From contig JALAHE010000340.1 in NCBI GenBank assembly GCA_022712075.1, forward strand, positions 1-9,826: DNA of 9,826 nucleotides, given 5' to 3'. Shown one piece after another: positions 1 to 6,270 of the stretch (within the stretch, counting starts at the first letter, position 1; each line of letters starts with the position of its first letter). The stretch is from Galactobacter sp. GTDB lineage: Bacteria; Actinomycetota; Actinomycetes; Actinomycetales; Micrococcaceae. The notes under the pieces were generated by a model. That model did no database searches. It was not told the origin of the DNA and worked only from the letters and a program-made list of their open reading frames with translations. A program made the position numbers and the translations under genes.

Positions 1-1263
1 GAGCCGCACGGCGGCGGTGAGCGGTCCGCCGGAGAGGCGGACGGCCTCCAGATCCGGGGCCACGGGGGCCTCGGCCGAGACGTCTTCCAGGCGTTGCACC
101 GACGGGGGCGGGGTCGGATCGTAGAAGCGTGAGCGCAGGGTGCCGATGTCGGCGCGGGCAGGGACGCCGCTCAAGCGCACGGCGTCGCGCGGGCGGGCCG
201 TGGTCATCCAGCGCTGTAGTTCGGCCTGAGCGCGCTGGAGCAGCCTGGCCACCTGCCGGTCCCCTGCCGCGTCGGTGCTCTGGAGCTGATCCGCCAGGGC
301 GCGGGAGGCCTTGTGCTGGCGGCTCTGCACCTCGTACAGGCCGCGCCGGAGCAGGCCTGCCGCGTTGACGAAACCGCGTCGCTGCTCGAGGCTCAGCTCG
401 GCGGCGAAGGGGTGATCGACGATGGCCTTGAGGTCCTCACGCAGGCGGCGCAGGACGTCCTCGTTCCCGAGGAGCGCGATGGCGCTGGCAAAGGCCCGGC
501 CCTCCTCCGTGCTTTCCATGAGGCGCTGCGAGGCCTCGAGGTAGTCGTCGAGTACCTCGCCGCGGGGGCGCGTCTCGTCGCGGAAGTCGGCGAGCATCTT
601 GCGGTGGATGCCGGCGATGGACTCCTCGACGCGGCGGAAGTCGCCCGGGAGCTGGGCCAGGAGGTCGGCGAGGTCGGCGTAGCCGTGGCGCAGGCGCTGG
701 CCGTCGGCCTCCTGCTCCTCTGGCGTCGGCGGGGAGTCGAGGCGCTCGAGTTCGGCCTCGAGTTCGGCGATGCGGGAGCGAAGGTGGGCGCGCCTGCCCT
801 CCTGCCCGGGGCGCGCGGTGGCGGCCCAGCGTGCCGCGGTGTCCATGATGGTGGTCAGGCGCGACTCGCTGATCAGCGCACGCTCGCGGCCAGCCTCATC
901 GAGCATGCGCGCCGCGGCCAGGGCGTGAGAGGTGCGCTCGTACTCCTCTCCCCCGTCGTCGGTGGGAAGCCGCACGAGCCACTGCTCCTGCGTCCAGAAG
1001 AGGCACAACGAACGGCCGGTGGCGGCGGGCGGGATCGGCAGCCCGGACTCCGCCAGCTCCTCGAGGCTTGCCTCGACCACGGAGTGGAGGCGCTCGGCGC
1101 GCACCGCACCGCCTTCGTGACCGAAGGCGCGCTCAAAAACGCCAAGGACAAGCGAGCACCACTTGTGGTGAAGCAGGGTGAGCGAGGGAGCCTGAGCCGC
1201 ATGGCCCAGGTGCGCCACGCGCGCCGCGAATTCGCTCTGCGGAAGAGCGTGTGTTGATGTCAT
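1..1263 (-). CDS. jetA: Wadjet anti-plasmid system kleisin JetA (DUF3375), 3' end cut by window edge
   Basis: Reading from ATG 1263-1261, 421 codons stay open to base 1 with no stop, so the C-terminus lies outside the window. Family members are usually near 480-500 residues, so perhaps 60-80 are missing. I recognise DUF3375 by sequence pattern: an N-terminal helical part with the tract HHKWCSLVLGVFERAF, a segment YERTSHALAAARML (about 108-121), ISESRLTTIMDTA (about 131-143), a charged heptad-like helix RIAELEAELERL (about 163-175), and LPGDFRRVEESI (205-216). In the family this is JetA/MksF/EptA, the kleisin that with JetB and the SMC ATPase JetC forms a loop-extruding complex, while the JetD nuclease cleaves small circular plasmids. 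It acts in the cytoplasm. An AGAGAAG ribosome site lies a few bases before the ATG. jetA is normally first in the operon, so jetB, jetC and jetD are expected left of base 1. The family call is confident; membership of an intact Wadjet operon is inference. Confidence 0.85.
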   Translation of the reverse strand, partial: MTSTHALPQSEFAARVAHLGHAAQAPSLTLLHHKWCSLVLGVFERAFGHEGGAVRAERLHSVVEASLEELAESGLPIPPAATGRSLCLFWTQEQWLVRLPTDDGGEEYERTSHALAAARMLDEAGRERALISESRLTTIMDTAARWAATARPGQEGRRAHLRSRIAELEAELERLDSPPTPEEQEADGQRLRHGYADLADLLAQLPGDFRRVEESIAGIHRKMLADFRDETRPRGEVLDDYLEASQRLMESTEEGRAFASAIALLGNEDVLRRLREDLKAIVDHPFAAELSLEQRRGFVNAAGLLRRGLYEVQSRQHKASRALADQLQSTDAAGDRQVARLLQRAQAELQRWMTTARPRDAVRLSGVPARADIGTLRSRFYDPTPPPSVQRLEDVSAEAPVAPDLEAVRLSGGPLTAAVRL

Positions 1264-1407
1264 GTCCCGCTTCTCTTGATCGGCCTCGACGCCCGCAATA
1301 CTTTACCTTTCTGTCATCGTGGCGGCCCGGCACCCCGCCGCGCCCGGGTGTCCGGTGGGGTTTTGCCGCAGGAAAGCTGTGTGAACGCCAGTAAACAAAC
1401 AGTGTCC

Positions 1408-1423
1408 GTTATCCTTGGATAAC
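1408..1423. promoter_or_regulatory. Operator-like palindrome upstream of the GH16 gene
   Basis: GTTATCC-TT-GGATAAC has perfect 7-base arms around a 2-base centre, 35 bases before the GTG start of the GH16 gene. The half-site GTTATCC occurs again at 1461-1467, overlapping the start codon. It lies in the 195-base region between the divergent jetA and GH16 genes. It could be an operator for a local repressor. No convincing -35/-10 pair could be assigned for either gene in this region. Confidence 0.4.
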
Positions 1424-1458
1424 CTGCGCTGCATCGCCGCCCACACCCAGGAGGACAT

Positions 1459-2877
1459 GTGTTATCCCAGCCGCTCAAACGGATCGCCACCGCCGGCCTC
1501 ATCATGGCCGCAACCGTGGCGTCCACCGGGGCGTCCGTGCTTCTACCGAGGCAGATGGGGCCGGCCCCGGCCGCGGCGGCCGTCGCCGCGTGGACCTCGG
1601 CCACCTGGACGGGGGTGGCGAAACAGACGACCGCCAAGGCCTTCCCCGTCGAGTCGGCCGTGGCCACGGTCGAGGCCGATATCGCCAGCCGCGGGCTCAT
1701 CGCTGGTCAGCAGACCTGCAATCGCATCATCCTGCGGCAGGCGGGCACCAGCTTCTATAACGCGGAACTGTGCCACGGCAACGGCACGGCGCTGCGCCTC
1801 CAGCTGCAACGGCTCGATGCCGGGGTCATCACCGTGCTCGCCACGCAGAGCTTTGCCGCGCTCAGCCCCACCACGACACGGCGCTTCGCGCTCGAGCTGC
1901 GCAACGTCAACGGCAACCCCGTTCTCAAGACGGTCCAGTGGGCCCCCGGCACGGCGCGTCCCGCGTGGCAGCTGACCGCTACCGACTCCAGCGCCAAGAA
2001 GCTCATCAAGGGCACGGCCGGCTCGGTGAGCAGCTGGGTCAGCGGAAGCGGAACCCATCTCGTCACGAGCGCTTGGTCAGGCCTGAGCGTGGCCAAGGCA
2101 GCTGTGCCCGCCGGATACCTCGAGGGATGGGGCGAACCCGTCTTCCGGGATGAGTTCACGAGCAACACCCTCGGCACCAAGTGGGCAGTGCGGGACAAGC
2201 TCAATCTGAGCTACGACTGGGCGCAGGTGCGCAAGGAAAACGCCTCGGTCGCGAGCGGCGTGGCCACCTTGCAGACCCAGAAGCTTGACACGCCGGTCGT
2301 CGCCGGAGGCCGTACCCGCGAGTACAGCTCGGCCTACATCGACACCATGGCGACCCAATCGCAGGCCTATGGCCGCTGGGAGATTCGCGCCAAGCTCCCG
2401 CCCGCGGCACAGGGCAACAAGGGCATCTGGCCGGCCTTCTGGCTCCGGCCGGACGACGTCGGCGACGGCGAGATCGACATCTTCGAGTACTACGGCACGC
2501 CCGTTGACCGCGACTTTGAGCCGGGGCACCGCACCGAAGGCACGGTGCACTTCGACTCAACGAACAAGGTCGGCAAGTACAAGGTCAGCGCCTTCACCCC
2601 GCTCGGCACCCCACTCGATGACAACGCCTTCCACGTGTGGGCGGTGGAGTGGACGCCGCAGGCCATCACCTTCTTCGTGGACGGGACCAAGTACTTCACC
2701 GTCACCGCCGGCTCGGACGAGAGGTACAAGGCGGTCTACGGCTCCGGCCGGAAGTACAACATGCGGCTCAACGTTCAGGTGGGCAGCGAGTACTGGGGTG
2801 GACCGAGCGACGCCCTGACGGCCACCAACACCAAGTTTGCAGTGGACTACGTGCGCGTGTGGACCTACCGCCCGTAG
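1459..2877 (+). CDS. Secreted glycoside hydrolase family 16 protein with N-terminal LamG-like domain
   Basis: This is a predicted exported endo-glycanase of 472 residues. Start: GTG 1459 follows AGGAGG (1449-1454) with a short 4-base spacer, and an in-frame stop at 1420 rules out a longer form. Residues 1 to about 42 form a signal peptide: KR near residue 7, a hydrophobic AGLIMAATVAS stretch, then AAAAVA before mature AWTS. Residues about 45-215 resemble the concanavalin/LamG-like beta-sandwich of actinobacterial surface proteins (RLQLQRL, WAPGTARPAWQLTATD), with C87 and C105 as a possible disulfide. The catalytic GH16 domain covers about 222-472, opening with FRDEF (229-233) and carrying GEIDIFEYYG, where E338 is the expected nucleophile, D340 the assistant and E343 the acid/base. 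GH16 enzymes cut beta-glucans, agar, carrageenan or similar polymers; the substrate cannot be read from sequence. The gene appears monocistronic and ends in a strong hairpin. Confidence 0.9.
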   Translation: MLSQPLKRIATAGLIMAATVASTGASVLLPRQMGPAPAAAAVAAWTSATWTGVAKQTTAKAFPVESAVATVEADIASRGLIAGQQTCNRIILRQAGTSFYNAELCHGNGTALRLQLQRLDAGVITVLATQSFAALSPTTTRRFALELRNVNGNPVLKTVQWAPGTARPAWQLTATDSSAKKLIKGTAGSVSSWVSGSGTHLVTSAWSGLSVAKAAVPAGYLEGWGEPVFRDEFTSNTLGTKWAVRDKLNLSYDWAQVRKENASVASGVATLQTQKLDTPVVAGGRTREYSSAYIDTMATQSQAYGRWEIRAKLPPAAQGNKGIWPAFWLRPDDVGDGEIDIFEYYGTPVDRDFEPGHRTEGTVHFDSTNKVGKYKVSAFTPLGTPLDDNAFHVWAVEWTPQAITFFVDGTKYFTVTAGSDERYKAVYGSGRKYNMRLNVQVGSEYWGGPSDALTATNTKFAVDYVRVWTYRP

Positions 2878-2902
2878 CCGCAGCGCGGCGTTCGGACGCA
2901 AG

Positions 2903-2940
2903 AAGGGGCCCCGGGGGAACACTCCCCCGGGGCCCCTTTT
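2903..2940. terminator. Bidirectional hairpin terminator between GH16 and DUF1540 genes
   Basis: Perfect 16-base arms AAGGGGCCCCGGGGGA (2903-2918) and its complement (2923-2938) surround the loop ACAC, followed by a T-run at 2937-2940. The AA on the left gives only a short U-run on the minus strand. It sits 25 bases after the GH16 stop and 12 bases beyond the 3' end of the opposing small gene, so it can serve both convergent transcripts. Confidence 0.9.
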
Positions 2941-2952
2941 GCTACCTGGAAC

Positions 2953-3246
2953 CTAGCTCGCCTGGTAGCTCAAGCAATCGGCGGCCTCGGCGCCGGGGCC
3001 GATCCGGACGTCGTGCGCCCCACACATGAGGTTGTTGTTGTGCACGCATTCCGAGCGCTGGCAGGCGCCGACGGAGGCAAGCACCTTGGGTAGCCCGCCC
3101 AGGGTGCCCGTGTCGATGAAGGTGCCGCAGCTGGCGTGCTGCGAGGACCCGGAGACCGTGATGGCGAACGCGCCGCAATCATGATCGTGGTTGAAGGAGC
3201 AGGACTCTACGGTGCAACCGGAGACCTGCGTCATCGTGTCGCTCAT
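2953..3246 (-). CDS. Small cysteine-rich protein with two tandem DUF1540 units
   Basis: The protein has 97 residues and no signal peptide or membrane segment. It holds two copies of a four-cysteine module with identical spacing C-x4-C-x7-C-x15-C: C11, C16, C24, C40 and C62, C67, C75, C91. Both have the DUF1540 look (C....C.fN.....CgA..I.v.......C). The first copy is rich in histidine (FNHDHDCG, QHASC). Even spacing of eight cysteines suggests metal binding or a redox role in the cytoplasm, but the family has no established function. Start choice: a GTG at 3252 is in frame but overlaps the Shine-Dalgarno GAGGAG (3257-3252). ATG 3246 lies 5 bases after it and gives MSDTMTQ. The gene is convergent with the GH16 gene and divergent from the DUF808 gene, apparently alone in its transcript. 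Confidence 0.85.
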   Translation of the reverse strand: MSDTMTQVSGCTVESCSFNHDHDCGAFAITVSGSSQHASCGTFIDTGTLGGLPKVLASVGACQRSECVHNNNLMCGAHDVRIGPGAEAADCLSYQAS

Positions 3247-3358
3247 GCTCACTCCTCATGCGTGGGGCCGCCGGACGCCGCCCGTTCGTCCCAGTATTCG
3301 CTTTCTTTTCCCCGAGAGGAATGCCTTTTATGCGCACTCTTCGCGCGGCTTTGCGGCG

Positions 3359-3370
3359 TAGGCATGCCTA
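3359..3370. promoter_or_regulatory. 12-base perfect palindrome in divergent intergenic region
   Basis: TAGGCATGCCTA is a perfect palindrome in the 167-base gap between the DUF1540 gene and the DUF808 gene, about 43 bases before the latter's start. A 12-base palindrome arises by chance a few times per 10 kb, so only its intergenic place makes it a candidate operator. Confidence 0.25.
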
Positions 3371-3400
3371 TCAACGTCGGGTGCATCGAGGTGCGTCCTT

Positions 3401-3406
3401 TAGTCT
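3401..3406 (+). promoter_or_regulatory. Possible -10 box implying leaderless DUF808 mRNA
   Basis: TAGTCT matches the TAnnnT -10 pattern of actinobacterial housekeeping promoters. Its 3' end is 7 bases from ATG 3414, so transcription would begin at or just before the start codon. The only Shine-Dalgarno-like bases, GAGG at 3409-3412, are one base from the ATG, too near to work normally. No clear -35 box is seen. Confidence 0.35.
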
Positions 3407-3413
3407 GTGAGGC

Positions 3414-4490
3414 ATGGCTGGAGGATTAGTTGCGCTGCTCGACGATGTCGCGGCGCTGGTGAAGGCAACGGCGGCATCGCTGGACGACGTCGCGGCGGCG
3501 GCCGGGCGCGCGAGCGTCAAGTCCATGGGTGTAGTGGTGGACGACGCGGCGGTGACCCCGCGCTACGTGCAGGGGCTCAGCCCCCAGCGCGAGCTGCCCA
3601 TCATTTGGAAGATCGCCCTGGGCTCCATCAGGAACAAGCTCCTGATCATCCTGCCGGTCATCATCCTGCTCACCCTCTTTGTGCCGAAGTGGGTCCTGCC
3701 CGTCATCCTCATGGCCGGCGGCACCTACCTCGCGTTCGAGGGTGCTGAAAAGGTCATGGAGGCCTGGCACTGGATCAAGCATCACGAGTCGGAGGACGGT
3801 GAGCTGAAGGACGAGAAGTCCATCATCTCCGGCGCCGTTCGCACCGACCTGATCCTCTCGGCCGAGATCATGGTCATCGCCCAGAGCTCGGTCTCGCACG
3901 AACCGGTGTGGGAACAGGCACTAGTCCTGATCGTGGTGGCCTTCCTCATCACGATCCTGGTCTACGGCGCGGTGGGGCTCATCGTGAAGATGGACGACAT
4001 CGGCCTGGCCCTCGCCAAGCGCGATTCGAGCCTTGCCAAGCGCTTCGGCTCGGGTCTCGTGAAGGCCATGCCCGTCGTCATGACGATCCTGGCCAATGTT
4101 GGCATCGTGGCCATGATGTGGGTCGGCGGGCACATCCTGCTCGTGCAGGCCGACGAGCTCGGCTTCCATGCCCCGTACGGCGTGGTCCATCACCTCGAGG
4201 AGTGGGTGCATCACGCCACGGGACCGCTCGGCGGCTTCCTCGGCTGGCTGACGAACACCGTGCTCTCGGCGATCGCCGGTTTCATCATCGGTGCCATCGT
4301 GACCGTCATCGTGCTCGGCGTGCAGGCCCTGCTGCGCCGCCGCAAGGGCGACGGGTCCCACGAGGCGCCGGCCGCCTCCGCCGCCGCGGAGCGGGAGGGC
4401 TCGGGCCGGGCCCTGCACGACGGCGCCGCGGGAGGCTCCGCGGGCGGCGTCGCCGAGGAGACGCCAACGCAGGGCGAGGACCGCGCCTGA
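3414..4490 (+). CDS. DUF808 (YedI-like) multi-pass membrane protein
   Basis: This 358-residue inner-membrane protein belongs to DUF808, the family of Escherichia coli YedI, whose function is unknown. The N-terminus MAGGLVALLDDVAAL, the block QRELPIIWKIALGSIRNK (about 58-75) and GGTYLAFEGAEKV (about 102-114) match the family closely and fix the start at ATG 3414. Hydrophobic segments lie at about 76-108, 145-157, 167-191, 217-244 and 273-306. The C-terminal part (about 308-358) is polar and rich in Ala, Gly and Glu, beginning RRRKG. It makes the protein roughly 50 residues longer than YedI and is probably a disordered cytoplasmic tail. Codon 5 is TTA, rare in such GC-rich DNA. The gene stands alone between a divergent and a convergent neighbour, so context gives no function. 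Confidence 0.88.
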   Translation: MAGGLVALLDDVAALVKATAASLDDVAAAAGRASVKSMGVVVDDAAVTPRYVQGLSPQRELPIIWKIALGSIRNKLLIILPVIILLTLFVPKWVLPVILMAGGTYLAFEGAEKVMEAWHWIKHHESEDGELKDEKSIISGAVRTDLILSAEIMVIAQSSVSHEPVWEQALVLIVVAFLITILVYGAVGLIVKMDDIGLALAKRDSSLAKRFGSGLVKAMPVVMTILANVGIVAMMWVGGHILLVQADELGFHAPYGVVHHLEEWVHHATGPLGGFLGWLTNTVLSAIAGFIIGAIVTVIVLGVQALLRRRKGDGSHEAPAASAAAEREGSGRALHDGAAGGSAGGVAEETPTQGEDRA

Positions 4491-4525
4491 GCCCCTGCCC
4501 GCCGTCGGGCATCAAGACAAAGAAA

Positions 4526-4566
4526 GCAGCGTGCCCCGCCCCCTCCAAGGGGGCGGGGCACGCTGC
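4526..4566. terminator. Hairpin terminator between DUF808 and permease genes
   Basis: Perfect 19-base arms (4526-4544 and 4548-4566, GCAGCGTGCCCCGCCCCCT and its complement) enclose a CCA loop. On the minus strand the stem is followed by a T-rich run (TTTCTTTGTCTTG). On the plus strand it is followed by TGTGTC. It therefore looks like an intrinsic terminator mainly for the permease gene, while also able to end DUF808 transcription 35 bases after its stop. Confidence 0.85.
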
Positions 4567-4587
4567 TGTGTCAGGCCGGGTGAGCGC

Positions 4588-6081
4588 CTAGCGCTCGTCG
4601 CCGCTCAGGTCCTCGGAGTCGAGGCCGCCGTTGATGGCGTACTGCTCCTCGGGCGAGAGCACGAGGCGGTGGCGCCCGTAGAGCCCGAAGGCCAGGAGCA
4701 TCACGACGTACAGGACGGCGATCGCGATGATGGCGGGCAGGTACGCCGGATTGAGCAGGAACCCCACGAAGATGAAGGCCGAGATCACGGCCGCGGCCAC
4801 GGCGCCGCCGATCCCCCACGGCGAGACGTAGGGCCGCTTGGCGTTCGGGAACTTCTTGCGCAGCACGATGAACGCGACCATCTGCATGAAGTACGCCACG
4901 ACGGCGCCCCACACGGCGATGTTGAGCACGATCATGCCCGCCACGCCCGTGGAACCGCCGGCCGCCTGGACCACCACGAGGGCAACAAAGCCGATCACGG
5001 CGCCCGCCACGAGGGCCACCCACGGCGTGTGGCGCTTGCCGGTCAAGGACAGGAAGCGCGGGTAGTACCCGGCGCGCGAGAGCGAGTACATGTTGCGTCC
5101 GTACGCGAACATGATGCCCTGCAGGCTCGCGAGCAGGCCCACGAGCGCGAAGAGGGCGAGCACCGCGGCGACGCCGTCGCCCACGATGGCGCGGAAGCCG
5201 TCGAGCAGCGGCTCAACGGAGGCGCCGGTCTTCTCGGCGCCGAGCACGCCGGTGTTGAAGAAGAGCACGAGCAGGCCCGTGATGATGAGCGTGCCGCGGG
5301 CCCACAGGCCGGCGCGCGGGATGTCCTTCGTGGGGTTGTGGGACTCCTCGGCCGCGAGCGGCAGCTCCTCGATGCCGAGGAAGAGCCACATGGCAAAGGG
5401 CAGGGCGAACAGGATCGGAAGCACGCCGTGCGGGAGGAAGGCGCTCTGGCCGGCGTCCGGGGCGATGTCCCACAGGCTCGCGAGGGAGAACTGCCCCGAG
5501 AAGAGCACCATCGCGGCAAAGACCACGATGATCGCGACGGAGATGACGGAGACGACGATCGCGAACTTGAAGGAGATCGCGGCGCCGGCCGAGTTCAGGG
5601 CAACGAACGCCACGTAGAGGATGAGCCACCACACGGGCTGGGGGAGTGAGAAGTTCAGGAGTTCCGAGGTGATCGCGTCGGCGTAGGAGGCCGAGAAGAA
5701 CACGATGACGGCCGTGGTGGCGACGTACTCGACGGTCTCCGCGAGGCCGGTGATGAAGCCGGCCCACGGGCCCATGGCCGCGCGGCCGAAGGAGTAGGCG
5801 CCTCCAGTGTGGGGCATGGCGGCGGCCATCTCTCCGATGGAGAAGACGAGGCCGTAGTACATGACCACGAGGATCGCGAAGGCAATCATCATGCCGCCGA
5901 AGCCGGCCTGGGTAATGCCGGCGTTCCAGCCGGAGAAGTTGCCGGAGATCACCGCGCCGACGGCGAGCCCCCAGAGGCCGATCACCCCGGCGGAACGCTT
6001 CAACTGGCGCTTTTCGAAGTACTGCTCATCAGCGCTGGCGTACGTGACGCCACCGACCTTCAAGGGTTGTTGCTCGCTCAT
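4588..6081 (-). CDS. APC-family amine/amino acid permease, ethanolamine permease-like
   Basis: The protein has 497 residues and about 12 hydrophobic helices, typical of the amino acid-polyamine-organocation (APC) superfamily. The first helix carries AVISGNFSGWN (43-53), close to the ISGDFSGWN signature of ethanolamine permeases. MPHTGGAYSFGRAAMGP (89-105), followed by GLAETVEY, also fits that branch. The N-terminus is hydrophilic (about 1-30), as is the C-terminus (from about 465). It would import an amine or amino alcohol across the cytoplasmic membrane. Start: GTG 6093 is in frame, but ATG 6081 has GAGG at a 6-base spacing and gives MSEQQPL, so the shorter form is preferred. The gene is divergent from the gamma-glutamyl-amine operon and probably supplies its substrate. 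Substrate choice between ethanolamine and a related amine or amino acid is inference. Confidence 0.87.
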   Translation of the reverse strand: MSEQQPLKVGGVTYASADEQYFEKRQLKRSAGVIGLWGLAVGAVISGNFSGWNAGITQAGFGGMMIAFAILVVMYYGLVFSIGEMAAAMPHTGGAYSFGRAAMGPWAGFITGLAETVEYVATTAVIVFFSASYADAITSELLNFSLPQPVWWLILYVAFVALNSAGAAISFKFAIVVSVISVAIIVVFAAMVLFSGQFSLASLWDIAPDAGQSAFLPHGVLPILFALPFAMWLFLGIEELPLAAEESHNPTKDIPRAGLWARGTLIITGLLVLFFNTGVLGAEKTGASVEPLLDGFRAIVGDGVAAVLALFALVGLLASLQGIMFAYGRNMYSLSRAGYYPRFLSLTGKRHTPWVALVAGAVIGFVALVVVQAAGGSTGVAGMIVLNIAVWGAVVAYFMQMVAFIVLRKKFPNAKRPYVSPWGIGGAVAAAVISAFIFVGFLLNPAYLPAIIAIAVLYVVMLLAFGLYGRHRLVLSPEEQYAINGGLDSEDLSGDER

Positions 6082-6202
6082 CCCAAACCTCACTGACGCG
6101 TGTTCACTTCCCCGGGGATTCGGGGGGTGGAGATGGTGCTGCTGATGGGCGCAAACGCTACGGCGATTAATGGTTGTGTGTCCATACCTTTGTGTGGTTC
6201 AG

Positions 6203-6218
6203 TGTGTCGCGTGACACA
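6203..6218. promoter_or_regulatory. Operator-like palindrome TGTGTC-n4-GACACA
   Basis: TGTGTCGCGTGACACA has perfect 6-base arms and a GCGT centre. It lies 52 bases before the synthetase start in the 189-base region shared by the divergent permease gene. Related direct repeats GTGTGTC at 6176-6182 and GTGTG at 6192-6196 precede the left arm, which itself reads GTGTGTC at 6202-6208. This suggests a regulator site controlling both directions. The regulator family cannot be named from this alone, and no clear -35/-10 pair was found. Confidence 0.4.
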
Positions 6219-6270
6219 GCGGCCGGCGACCGGTCCCCCAGCACACAGCCCCACGGCGGAAGGCAGCACG

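Noticed and set aside
313..1257. Long plus-strand open frame of 314 codons
   Set aside because: It is antisense to the DUF3375 gene, whose translation shows family motifs; the plus-strand product shows no recognisable family and is a by-product of high GC.
1457..1459. ATG overlapping the GH16 GTG start
   Set aside because: It opens a different frame whose product is Arg/Pro/Ser-rich with no domain; the GTG frame yields a signal peptide and a full GH16 enzyme.
3247..3252. GTG start two codons upstream for the DUF1540 protein
   Set aside because: The GTG overlaps the Shine-Dalgarno GAGGAG; ATG 3246 has correct spacing.
4531..5649. Plus-strand open frame of 372 codons, very rich in His, Glu, Arg and Gly
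   Set aside because: It mirrors the permease gene on the other strand, begins inside the terminator hairpin and has shadow-frame composition with no domain.
6082..6093. GTG start four codons upstream for the permease
   Set aside because: The GTG lies in the GTGAGG that serves as ribosome site for ATG 6081.
6100..6270. 57-codon N-terminal extension of the synthetase
   Set aside because: No family similarity, no good ribosome site at 6100, it covers the divergent regulatory region, and ATG 6271 has GGAAGG at proper spacing.
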